From contig JBLINY010000084.1 of the NCBI GenBank assembly GCA_047638695.1, positions 1 to 20,828 of the forward strand: DNA of 20,828 nt, in the 5' to 3' direction. This stretch comes from JAHECQ01 sp047638695 (GTDB taxonomy: Bacteria > Actinomycetota > Acidimicrobiia > Acidimicrobiales > SZUA-35). The stretch's first letter is position 1, and each line of letters opens with the position of its first letter. This document shows positions 1-7,318 of this stretch, one piece after another. Position numbers and translations under genes: made by a program. The notes beneath the pieces were generated by a model that worked only from the letters and a program-made list of their open reading frames with translations, had not been told where the DNA came from and searched no databases.

Positions 1-104
1 TCGGCAGTGGTCGAGTCGGGAACAACCGATTCGGCAGTAATCGATTCGAGAATGGTGGTCTTTTTGTTGGCCCCAGCGCGTCGCAACTTGCTTGGTGCGG
101 TCAT
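1..104 (-). CDS. Unidentified protein, N-terminal 34 codons (runs off the window)
   Basis: An ATG at 104-102 overlaps the TGA stop of the penicillin-binding protein upstream (ATGA arrangement), and the frame then stays open to the window edge. The visible peptide begins MTAPSKLRRAGANKKTTILE and ends in a Ser/Thr/Val-rich stretch. It is basic at first and shows no signal peptide or membrane segment in these residues. The overlap suggests it is the next gene of the PBP operon and is translationally coupled to it. Nothing in 34 residues identifies a family, so no function is proposed. The alternative is a chance open frame after the PBP stop; the exact stop/start overlap makes a real gene more likely. 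Confidence 0.5.
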   Translation of the reverse strand, partial: MTAPSKLRRAGANKKTTILESITAESVVPDSTTA

Positions 105-2332
105 TCGTCAGCTCCCGGCTTCGTGGTGTTGGAGACGACCGTGGTCGTCGAGGCTGAGCTCGACGTCGGAGACGTTGTCGTCGAGGGTGAGCCCAGCGGC
201 CCGCTCGTTGGCGACCCCGTTGTCGGCGGGGAGGTCACGGGGGGTGGGGCGAGGACCGGAGGTGCAATCTCGGTCGGTCGGCAGGGGCCACTGCAGTCGG
301 GAGCGAGTACGTCCGGCACTCCTTGGGCCCCAATCACGGTTATCTCCTGACGCCGAGAGACGACCTCGCTGCTAGACTCGAACGAGTCCTCGAGTTCAAC
401 CGGCACCGGAAACTCTTCGGCCGTCGTACCTGCGAGCGCCACTTGCATGTAGGCAGAAAAGGCCACAGCCGGGTGGCTACCGCCGGTCACTCGTCCGACG
501 CCGTTAACGCCATAGAGCGAGTCCAAGCGATCGGCGTGACCCATCCAGACAGCGGTAGCAACCGAAGGCGTGAAGCCAACGAACCAAGCGGCGCGGTAGG
601 CCTGAGCGGTACCAGTCTTGCCGGCGATCGGGTAACCGCCGACAGCTGCTCGTTGACCGGTGCCGTCGACCACCACACCGCGCAGCACGTCGGTGACGTT
701 GTCCGCCACCGGCTCAGCCAGAACGCGATCGCCGCTCACCGCGCCGTTGTCAATCAGCACGTTTCCATCAGGATCGATGACGCGAAGAATTCCGATGGGC
801 GCGATGCGAACACCCCGGTTGGCAAACGTCCCGTAGGCCGACGCCATCTCCAACGGTGAAGTTTCGACGGCACCCAGTGCAACGCTCGCGCCATACACAC
901 CGTCGTCCTCGAAGCGGCTGAATCCCAAGCGTTGCGCCAGTTCGATCGTTGATTCCACCGATACATCGGTTATGAGTTGGGCGAATACGGTGTTCACCGA
1001 TGCTCGCATCGCATCGCGAACCGTGATGTCGCCGCGGCTTACGTTGTCGTAGTTGCTCAGAACACACTCGTCGCCGCTACAGCCGGGCACCGACCACGTT
1101 GCTGGCGCTGGGTAGACCGTCTCGGGTCCGATTCCCCTGCGAAACGCTTCGGCCAAGACGATCGGTTTGAACGAACTGCCGGGTTGAAACCCGGTGCTAC
1201 CACCGGTCGCCAGATTGACCTGACTGGTGGCGTAATCGCGACCGCCGACCATCGCCTTTACTTCCCCCGAGCGAGGATCGAGCGAAACCAAGCTCATCTC
1301 GACCGGATGCTCGGTGTTGGCGAGGCGGGCTGCAACTGCCTCTTCGGCTGCTTCCTGAAGACGTGGATCAATGGTCGTCTCGATGGTTAGACCACCCTGA
1401 TACAACAGATCAGGTCCCACCAGATCGAGCAGCTGGCCTTCGACCCAATCGACAAAGAACGGGTGATCGGACGCCCCCTTCAACGGTGGCGGGGTAAGCA
1501 GCGTGACCCCGCCGATCGGGCGATCGCCATCGGTCACGAGCCACAGCTGACGACCGGCGTGACGCTCATACTCGGCTGGTGTCAGGTACCCCTCGTCCAG
1601 CATGGCTTGCAGCACGAGCTTTCGCCGAGCCTCGGCCCCCTCGATGTCGACCCGCGGTGAAAGCTTGGTCGGTGACTGAATGACCCCGGCCAACGTGGCG
1701 GCCTCGGACACGTCGAGCTCCGAGGCCGGCTTTCCAAAGTAGACCTCGGCTGCGGCGCCGATCCCGTACGCACCCGAACCGAAGTAAACCGTCTCAAGGT
1801 AGTTGAAGAGAATCTCCTCCTTTGAGAGTTGGGCTTCCAGTTCTGTGGCCAGCAAAGCCTCACGAAACTTACGCTCGAAGGTTCGCTCGCCCGACAGATA
1901 GACGTTCTTGATGTACTGCTGGGTGATAGTTGAGCCCCCTTGGGCAACTTCACCGAGTTCGAGATTCACACGGGCTGCGCGAGCCACTCCTTCGAAGTCC
2001 ACACCGTCGTGTTCCCAGAATCGGCGATCTTCGATGGCGACAACGGCGTTCTTCACCGCGTCCGGGACTTCCGACGGCCGAACTTCCACTGTGCGATCGA
2101 ATCCACGGAACTGGCCTATCTCGTTTCCGGCCGCATCAAGGACCCGTGATGGCACGGCCACCATGTTCGGCCGTTGATCGGGTAGCTCACCCGGCAGCGG
2201 CGCCTTGAAAAGAGTGAGCACCGTTACGCCAGCGGCGACAGGCGGAACAACAACGAGGGAAACTGCGAGCGCGACCAGCAGTCGAAGGCCCATCTGGATA
2301 CCAGAGACGATCCGGTCAGGAGCATCAGCCAT
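101..2332 (-). CDS. Bifunctional class A penicillin-binding protein (transglycosylase/transpeptidase)
   Basis: This is a 743-aa peptidoglycan synthase that polymerises lipid II and cross-links the stem peptides outside the membrane. A short cytoplasmic N-terminus is followed by a membrane anchor at about residues 15-40. The glycosyltransferase family 51 domain follows: EDRRFWEHDG holds the catalytic Glu101, QGGSTITQQ is at 131-139 and RKFREALLA at about 154-162. The transpeptidase domain carries all three motifs: SSFK with nucleophile Ser386, SVN at 445-447 and KTGT at 572-575. Two cysteine pairs (418/423 and 680/684) could form disulfides. The C-terminal tail of about 55 residues is Pro/Thr/Ser-rich, and no PASTA repeat is seen. 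I chose ATG 2332 rather than the longer frame to 2464 because AGGAG at 2344-2340 lies 7 nt upstream and the membrane anchor then follows directly. The start overlaps the upstream gene by 8 bp. Family assignment is firm; the paralogue (PonA1 or other) is not. Confidence 0.96.
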   Translation of the reverse strand: MADAPDRIVSGIQMGLRLLVALAVSLVVVPPVAAGVTVLTLFKAPLPGELPDQRPNMVAVPSRVLDAAGNEIGQFRGFDRTVEVRPSEVPDAVKNAVVAIEDRRFWEHDGVDFEGVARAARVNLELGEVAQGGSTITQQYIKNVYLSGERTFERKFREALLATELEAQLSKEEILFNYLETVYFGSGAYGIGAAAEVYFGKPASELDVSEAATLAGVIQSPTKLSPRVDIEGAEARRKLVLQAMLDEGYLTPAEYERHAGRQLWLVTDGDRPIGGVTLLTPPPLKGASDHPFFVDWVEGQLLDLVGPDLLYQGGLTIETTIDPRLQEAAEEAVAARLANTEHPVEMSLVSLDPRSGEVKAMVGGRDYATSQVNLATGGSTGFQPGSSFKPIVLAEAFRRGIGPETVYPAPATWSVPGCSGDECVLSNYDNVSRGDITVRDAMRASVNTVFAQLITDVSVESTIELAQRLGFSRFEDDGVYGASVALGAVETSPLEMASAYGTFANRGVRIAPIGILRVIDPDGNVLIDNGAVSGDRVLAEPVADNVTDVLRGVVVDGTGQRAAVGGYPIAGKTGTAQAYRAAWFVGFTPSVATAVWMGHADRLDSLYGVNGVGRVTGGSHPAVAFSAYMQVALAGTTAEEFPVPVELEDSFESSSEVVSRRQEITVIGAQGVPDVLAPDCSGPCRPTEIAPPVLAPPPVTSPPTTGSPTSGPLGSPSTTTSPTSSSASTTTVVSNTTKPGADE

Positions 2333-3233
2333 CGACCGGCTCCTCTCCGAGGGTCTCGACGCCTGTCGGTTCGGGTGGCGGCGGGGCGACGCATGGGGGC
2401 AGAACGAACGATGTCGTCTTTCCCTCGCCTGAAGTGACCGTGAGCGCCGCCGATCCAACCCCATCGCAGGCGATCAAGAAGCGCGCCGCTCCCGTCGCAT
2501 CAGCCACAACCAGGTCGCCTGATAGCAACGACACAGGTCCGGTCAGAGCCGCGGTCATTATCGCAGAAGGCAATGGACTCAGCACCACACGTCCTTCGTC
2601 GTCGACCAACTCGAACTGCGAGCTCACGGCAACGGTGGCGCTCGTGCCCTGAAGAATCTCGGTCGGCCCGAAGAAGTGAAGTGAAACGTTAGAGCTGGCC
2701 TCGATCACCGGAGTCTCGACAATCTGCCTCGCTTCAGCCGCCAAGAAGAAGACCGCCACCGACTCGCTCGCCAGCTCCCCGGGCACGAAGGCCCGCAGCC
2801 GGTAACGCCCGCCCACAAGGTTCGTCGCAGTCCAGACACCGAACTCGTCGGCCACGAGATCCAAGGTGGTCAGGCCGTCGACGGTATGACGTTCGACTCG
2901 AACCATGGCGTTGGGGACCACGCCGGTCGGCCCGAGCACCGTGCCACCCAGAGCAGCCGAGCCGCCAAGAAGCGAGGCCGGATCGCCCGGCGGCGTCGAT
3001 GCCGGAAAACTGACCGGCAAAACCACCCGGCCGGTGTCTGGCGGGACGGGAATCAGATAAGGCGACGGGCCAAGCGGTGCAATGTCCGGACCTTCGAGGC
3101 TGAAGCCGTCGAGTTGAAAATCGAGCGGTTCGGGATCTTGGGTGTACGCATCGACAACCACAGCGCGATTGGTCCACATCAAACCCAGGGCCGTGGCCAA
3201 CAGGCCGGTCAAGCACCAACGGAGAAGCCGCAC
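2325..3233 (-). CDS. Secreted or membrane-anchored protein with a carboxypeptidase-regulatory-like beta-sandwich
   Basis: This 302-aa protein has an N-terminal hydrophobic helix (about residues 3-20, LLRWCLTGLLATALGL) acting as a signal peptide or anchor, then a Pro-rich stretch. A domain at about 93-165 has the pattern G-x-V-x-GPTGVVPNAMVRVERH ... DEFGVWTATNLVGGRYRLRAF. This is typical of carboxypeptidase regulatory-like (transthyretin-like) beta-sandwiches. A second, Ig-like beta-rich half contains a lone Cys in FLIACDGVGSAAL that could pair with the Cys near the Pro-rich C-terminus (LPPCVAPPPPEP). No catalytic motif is visible. The start is GTG 3233: an ATG two bases upstream is in another frame, and only the GTG frame gives the signal segment. 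It overlaps the PBP start by 8 bp, so an envelope role tied to that PBP is inferred. The domain call rests on pattern only. Confidence 0.75.
   Translation of the reverse strand: MRLLRWCLTGLLATALGLMWTNRAVVVDAYTQDPEPLDFQLDGFSLEGPDIAPLGPSPYLIPVPPDTGRVVLPVSFPASTPPGDPASLLGGSAALGGTVLGPTGVVPNAMVRVERHTVDGLTTLDLVADEFGVWTATNLVGGRYRLRAFVPGELASESVAVFFLAAEARQIVETPVIEASSNVSLHFFGPTEILQGTSATVAVSSQFELVDDEGRVVLSPLPSAIMTAALTGPVSLLSGDLVVADATGAARFLIACDGVGSAALTVTSGEGKTTSFVLPPCVAPPPPEPTGVETLGEEPVDG
2340..2344 (-). promoter_or_regulatory. Ribosome binding site deciding the PBP start
   Basis: AGGAG reads on the minus strand 7 nt before ATG 2332, inside the coding sequence of the upstream gene. It supports the shorter 743-aa PBP and translation coupled to the preceding gene. 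The Arg-rich 44-residue extension read from 2464 is a shadow of that gene in another frame. Confidence 0.75.
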
Positions 3234-3326
3234 ATGGCACCCGTCGGCCGAAAACGACCGAAACTGAGCCTTTCGGCCCAGCTTCTAGGTCAGTCAGTCA
3301 TGGTGTCGTAGTACGTCTGGCCCTGG

Positions 3327-3351
3327 CCCTGCTATCAATCTGACAGCAGGG
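3327..3351 (-). terminator. Hairpin between the ferredoxin gene and the PBP operon
   Basis: CCCTGCT at 3327-3333 pairs with AGCAGGG at 3345-3351. On the minus-strand transcript a G-U wobble and three more pairs extend this to an 11-position stem with a 3-nt loop. It lies about 50-70 nt past the ferredoxin stop, where a terminator is expected. No T-tract follows, so a terminator role is only plausible; an mRNA-stability or attenuation role fits equally well. Confidence 0.4.
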
Positions 3352-3373
3352 AGTTCAGGATGCTGACATCGCT

Positions 3374-3407
3374 AGTACCGATTACTCAGGAGTGCCGATT
3401 ACTCAGG
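3374..3407. repeat. 17-bp tandem duplication containing the ferredoxin stop codon
   Basis: Two adjacent 17-bp copies, AGTACCGATTACTCAGG (3374-3390) and AGTGCCGATTACTCAGG (3391-3407), differ at one base. The second copy contains the end of the ferredoxin gene (its last codon and TAA on the minus strand). The first is therefore a copy of the gene's terminus placed just downstream. This looks like a local slippage or tandem duplication. No function is claimed. Confidence 0.85.
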
Positions 3408-3665
3408 GATGTCGATGAAGATGCACTCGCCGGGGCATTCCTCGGCCGACTCGATGACTCGGTCGAGTCCACCGTCGGGAATCCGAGCCATTCCTTCGGC
3501 TCCGGCAGGATTTGCCTCACCATCGAACAACTTCTCGGAACCGAAGTTGTCCGTTGCCTCCTTGACGTAATAAAGGCCATCGTCCATCCCGAAGAAAACA
3601 TCGGGGGCGATTTCGGCGCAAAGTCCGTCACCGGTGCAGAGATCTTGGTCGATCCAGACCTTCAT
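3399..3665 (-). CDS. Small ferredoxin, Asp-type 3Fe-4S/4Fe-4S cluster
   Basis: An 88-aa soluble electron carrier. The cluster motif is Cys10-TGDGL-Cys16, with Asp13 where a four-Cys ferredoxin would have Cys, and then Cys77-Pro. A further Cys81 follows in CPGEC. Ferredoxins of this form in actinobacteria usually hold a 3Fe-4S cluster and donate electrons to cytochrome P450s or Rieske-type oxygenases. About 60 residues separate the two cluster halves, including a Gly/Ala-rich segment, which makes it longer than the usual 62-70 aa. I chose ATG 3665 over the frame to 3692 because MKVWIDQDLC is the normal ferredoxin beginning and GAGG lies 11 nt upstream. It is divergent from the WS/DGAT gene, with 105 bp between them. 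No P450 or ferredoxin reductase is in the window, so its redox partner is unknown. Confidence 0.92.
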   Translation of the reverse strand: MKVWIDQDLCTGDGLCAEIAPDVFFGMDDGLYYVKEATDNFGSEKLFDGEANPAGAEGMARIPDGGLDRVIESAEECPGECIFIDIPE

Positions 3666-3770
3666 TTTGGGATACCTCGCAGAGTGAATCATCGAACGGC
3701 CGGAACACCGTCCTTGGTCGCATCCTATCGGCCGCGAGCGGGAGTTCTAAACACCCGCCATCATGAGGGT
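3666..3770. promoter_or_regulatory. Divergent promoter region with an inverted repeat over the WS/DGAT start
   Basis: This 105-bp stretch must hold the promoters of both the ferredoxin (minus) and the WS/DGAT (plus). ACACCC at 3751-3756 and GGGTGT at 3767-3772 form a perfect 6-bp inverted repeat with a 10-bp spacer, and the right arm overlaps the GTG start at 3771. It could be an operator or an mRNA hairpin hiding the start. I see no convincing -35/-10 pair. Confidence 0.4.
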
Positions 3771-5168
3771 GTGGCACGCAACCTGACCGACACCGAAGCC
3801 CTGCTCTGGAATCTCGAGCAGAACCCCAACTTCGCCTCGACGATGGGTGCCATTGCCATCCTCGACGGCTCGCCAGACCCCGATCGGCTTCGGCACACCG
3901 TTGCCAACGCTCTCACCCAGATTCCCGCGCTTCGAGACCGGGTTTACGAGCCAGCAACGCCGATCGGCATGCCTCAGTGGGGACTCGACACCCACTTCGA
4001 TCTCGACAGCCATCTTCGATTCATACGGACGGCCAACCCCACCTCCCGTCGGGCATTGTTCGATCTCGCCAGTCAGATCGTCAACGAGCCGTTCAATCGC
4101 ACCAGGCCGCTTTGGTCATGGACAATCGTTACCGGGCTTGGCCGGGGCAAGGCAGCCGTCATCTCGAAGTTTCACCACTCGATCGCCGACGGTCAAGGCG
4201 CTTTGAAGCTGGCGGCTCACCTGCTTGAGTTCGCACCTGATCAACCGGCGCCCAAGCCGCTGACGGCAGCCGACGCCATTGCCGCCATTACTGCCGAGAA
4301 CGACCTCGGCACGGACGGACAGCCAGGACTCATCACGGGACTTCGTGCCGGTGCCGAACGCCTGCGGGGCGCACTCGCTCAAGCGGCCAACACCTTGCAG
4401 GATCCGGGACGAATGGCGTCTGCGAGCCAGGACGCGGCGTCGGCCGTCAAAGTGTTGCGAAGCCAGATGACCGATGGGGCCGGCTCCGATATGTGGGAGG
4501 CCCGGTCACGCAACCGACGGGCTCGATTTCTTTCCGTGCCACTAGAATCGATGAAGGCCGTTGCCACAAGCCGGGGCTGCTCCCTAAACGACGTTTTCGT
4601 TGCAGCCTGCGCCCGGGGCGTCGTGAACTACCACGAGGCGAAAGGTGTCGAGCTGGCCGCAGTGTCTGCGACCGTGGTCATCAGCACCCGAGGAAGCGAC
4701 GACTCCGATGCCCAGAACGCGATCGTCCCGGTAGCCGTCAACCTCCCGGGCGCTGGTGCCTCGAGCGACGACCTTCTCGCCACCGTCGGCGATGCCGTGC
4801 GGGAACGACGCGAACAGCTCTCGGGTTCAACCGAGATGTTCGGCCCACTGACCGGCCTGTTCGGACTGGTGCCCGTTCCCTTGTTGAGCGCGATCGCGCT
4901 CGAGCAGCTGTCAAAGGTCGACATCTCCACCAGCAATCTTCCCGGTCCTCCTGTGCCCATCTGGGTGGCGAGCCAGCGAGTCACCCAGCTTTATCCCCTC
5001 GGTCCTGTTGCTGGAACGGCCTGCAACCTCACGATGCTGTCGTACGACGGCACGGCGCATCTCGGGCTTCATGTCGATCCGGCCGCGATCAAGGATCCCG
5101 ATCTGTTCGCCAGCTCAGTTGCAAATGGATTCGTTGATCTCGGGGTGCGCCGACCCAAGACTGGGTAG
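3771..5168 (+). CDS. Wax ester synthase/acyl-CoA:diacylglycerol acyltransferase (WS/DGAT)
   Basis: A 465-aa acyltransferase that moves acyl groups from acyl-CoA to diacylglycerol or long-chain alcohols, making triacylglycerol or wax ester storage lipid at the membrane face. The catalytic motif HHSIADG lies at residues 135-141. The N-terminal half has the condensation-domain-like fold pattern (NEPFNRTRPLW at about 105-115). NDVFVAACARG in the middle and a C-terminal part with STSNLPGPP and CNLTMLSYDG match the family's second domain. Length is normal. The open frame extends 137 codons further upstream, but that extension runs through the ferredoxin gene in antisense. GTG 3771 begins a typical NLTDTEALLW terminus. 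GAGGGT abuts the start too closely for a standard ribosome site, so translation may be leaderless or use another signal. The DPP IV-like gene begins 11 bp after the stop. Confidence 0.93.
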   Translation: MARNLTDTEALLWNLEQNPNFASTMGAIAILDGSPDPDRLRHTVANALTQIPALRDRVYEPATPIGMPQWGLDTHFDLDSHLRFIRTANPTSRRALFDLASQIVNEPFNRTRPLWSWTIVTGLGRGKAAVISKFHHSIADGQGALKLAAHLLEFAPDQPAPKPLTAADAIAAITAENDLGTDGQPGLITGLRAGAERLRGALAQAANTLQDPGRMASASQDAASAVKVLRSQMTDGAGSDMWEARSRNRRARFLSVPLESMKAVATSRGCSLNDVFVAACARGVVNYHEAKGVELAAVSATVVISTRGSDDSDAQNAIVPVAVNLPGAGASSDDLLATVGDAVRERREQLSGSTEMFGPLTGLFGLVPVPLLSAIALEQLSKVDISTSNLPGPPVPIWVASQRVTQLYPLGPVAGTACNLTMLSYDGTAHLGLHVDPAAIKDPDLFASSVANGFVDLGVRRPKTG

Positions 5169-5179
5169 CGTCGAAGCCG

Positions 5180-7318
5180 TTGGACTTCCCTCTGCAGCAC
5201 GCCCGCACTCGCCGCTTCACCCTCGGCACGCCACGGAACCTGTCCGTGAGCACCGATGGTGCACGGGTCTTGTTCTTACGCGCCAAGACAGCAAACGACC
5301 CCGTGCTTTGTTTGTGGTCGCTGGACGTCGCTGACGGAGAAGAGACCCTGGTCGTCGACCCCGCTGCGATTGGCAGAGACAGCGGTGGCGAGGCAGCGAA
5401 CCTGCCGCCGGAGGAGCGGGCCCGACGCGAACGAGCACGCGAGAGCGCCAGCGGCATCGTCAGTTACGCACTCGACCGTCATGCGACCTGCGCGGTGTTC
5501 GCACTCGGCGGAGACCTCTTTTCCTGCGATCTAGCAAGCCACGAGGTCACCGCGCTCACTACGGATGAAGGCGTTTTCGACCCTCGACTTGATCCGACCG
5601 GAACCACCGTTGGCTACGTCAGCGGCAACACCTTCCGATTGATCGACACAGCACGACCCGGCACACACCCCGGCGGCAGCCGGGAACTGGTGTCCGACGA
5701 CGACCCACTGATCAGTTGGGGCCGGGCCGAGTTCATCGCGGCCGAAGAAATGCAACGAAGCCGAGGTTTCTGGTGGGCACCAGACGGAGAAAGCCTGCTA
5801 CTTACGCGCGTCGACAATACGGTTGTCGATCGCTGGTTCATCGGAGATCCGGCCAACCCCGCTTCCGAACCGGTTCAGGTTCGTTATCCGGCCGCCGGCA
5901 CCAACAACGCCAAGGTCGGCCTTTGGTGGGCCACCCGTGAAGGACTTGGCTCAGAGATCGATTGGAGCGACAACGGTCGATACGAATACCTCTGCGATGT
6001 CGTTTGGTCGAGCGACCACGATCCGATGGTCGTTCGCCAGACCCGCGATCAGCGAACGGTCGATATTGCCCGGCTTCCCGCTGGGTCGTCCGGACCCATC
6101 ATCAGCGTGCACACCATCACCGACGATGTGTGGGTCGAGCTCATTCCGGGCTCACCTTCATGGTGCGATCGTGGACTACTCACGATCGAGGACGACCAAG
6201 ACCATCGGCGGCTCTGCCTCGATGGACGGCCGATCACCGGTGACGACGTCGAGGTCCGCAGCATCATCGGCCTGACCGAGGATGGTGGCCGTGCCGTGGT
6301 CACGGCATGGACCGATCCAACCGAGATCCATGTGGTCAGCGTTGCCTTGGATGGATCGAAGACGACCCACATCACATCAGCTCCAGGGGTGCATGGAGCC
6401 GTCCTCGGCGGGAAGACCATGGTCGTCTCATCGAGTGTGCCCGAACAACCGGGAACGACGCTCCGGGTCGGCGGGTTGCATCAGCCGGGGTCGACCGTGA
6501 TCGCCGATCACGCAGCGACGCCCGTGCTCCTGGCCAAACCGCAATTCGTCGGCGTCGGCGACGAGCTGAGATCAGCGGTGTTCTTTCCCACCGACCACGA
6601 TGGACGCACGCCCCTTCCCGTTCTGCTCGACCCCTATGGCGGCCCCCACGCCCAGCGGGTGTTGAAGAACCACACCAGCCACCTCGTCTCACAGTGGTTC
6701 GCTGATCAGGGCTTCGCCGTTGTTGTGACCGACGGACGCGGCACACCCGGTCGCGGGCCGCGATTCGAACGGGCCGTTTGGGGCGATCTGGCCCAGCCGG
6801 TGCTCGACGACCAACTCAGCGCGCTCGATCGGATAGCCGCCGATACCGGCCTTCTCGACCTCGAACGCGTTGGTATCCGGGGTTGGTCCTTTGGTGGATA
6901 TCTCGCCGCACTGGCGGTGCTGCGTCGTCCAGATCGCGTCCACGCCGCCATCGCTGGAGCGCCGGTTACCAGCTGGCACCTCTACGACACTCACTACACC
7001 GAGCGATACCTCGGGCACCCTCAAGAACATGCCGACCACTACGACCAAACCAACCTGATTCGCGAGGCCGCATCACTAACTCGGCCCCTACTCTTGATTC
7101 ACGGCTTGGCAGACGACAATGTGGTGGCGGCACATACCCTCCAGCTGTCCACCGCATTGCTCGGCGTCGGCCGACCACATGCCATCCTTCCTCTCTCCGG
7201 CGTTACCCACATGACCCCGCAGGAATCGATCGCTCAGAACTTGCTACTAGTTCAACAGGCCTTTCTCGTTGAACACCTGGGTGCCGGACCAACAGCCGGC
7301 AGAGCGTCAGGCACGTGA
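5180..7318 (+). CDS. DPP IV-like S9 family serine peptidase, cytoplasmic
   Basis: A 712-aa peptidase of the prolyl oligopeptidase clan, expected to release dipeptides from peptide N-termini. The N-terminal two thirds form the DPP IV beta-propeller. It includes AAEEMQRSRGFWWAPDG at about 187-203, whose Glu189-Glu190 pair matches the DPP IV Glu motif that anchors the substrate amino terminus. The C-terminal alpha/beta hydrolase domain has nucleophile Ser570 in GWSFGGY, Asp645 in HGLADDNV and His677 in GVTHMTP, so the triad is complete. There is no signal peptide or membrane segment, so it should act in the cytoplasm. A charged Glu/Arg-rich segment at about 77-90 interrupts the early propeller. 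The start is TTG 5180, 11 bp after the WS/DGAT stop, with only a weak GAAG upstream. Its end overlaps rsgA by 4 bp. Penultimate-Pro/Ala specificity is inferred from the family. Confidence 0.93.
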   Translation: MDFPLQHARTRRFTLGTPRNLSVSTDGARVLFLRAKTANDPVLCLWSLDVADGEETLVVDPAAIGRDSGGEAANLPPEERARRERARESASGIVSYALDRHATCAVFALGGDLFSCDLASHEVTALTTDEGVFDPRLDPTGTTVGYVSGNTFRLIDTARPGTHPGGSRELVSDDDPLISWGRAEFIAAEEMQRSRGFWWAPDGESLLLTRVDNTVVDRWFIGDPANPASEPVQVRYPAAGTNNAKVGLWWATREGLGSEIDWSDNGRYEYLCDVVWSSDHDPMVVRQTRDQRTVDIARLPAGSSGPIISVHTITDDVWVELIPGSPSWCDRGLLTIEDDQDHRRLCLDGRPITGDDVEVRSIIGLTEDGGRAVVTAWTDPTEIHVVSVALDGSKTTHITSAPGVHGAVLGGKTMVVSSSVPEQPGTTLRVGGLHQPGSTVIADHAATPVLLAKPQFVGVGDELRSAVFFPTDHDGRTPLPVLLDPYGGPHAQRVLKNHTSHLVSQWFADQGFAVVVTDGRGTPGRGPRFERAVWGDLAQPVLDDQLSALDRIAADTGLLDLERVGIRGWSFGGYLAALAVLRRPDRVHAAIAGAPVTSWHLYDTHYTERYLGHPQEHADHYDQTNLIREAASLTRPLLLIHGLADDNVVAAHTLQLSTALLGVGRPHAILPLSGVTHMTPQESIAQNLLLVQQAFLVEHLGAGPTAGRASGT

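Noticed and set aside
2333..2464. N-terminal 44-codon extension of the PBP
   Set aside because: It is Arg-rich shadow sequence inside the upstream gene. A good ribosome site and the membrane anchor support ATG 2332.
3360..3770. N-terminal 137-codon extension of the WS/DGAT frame
   Set aside because: It runs through the ferredoxin gene on the opposite strand. The WS/DGAT similarity begins only at GTG 3771.
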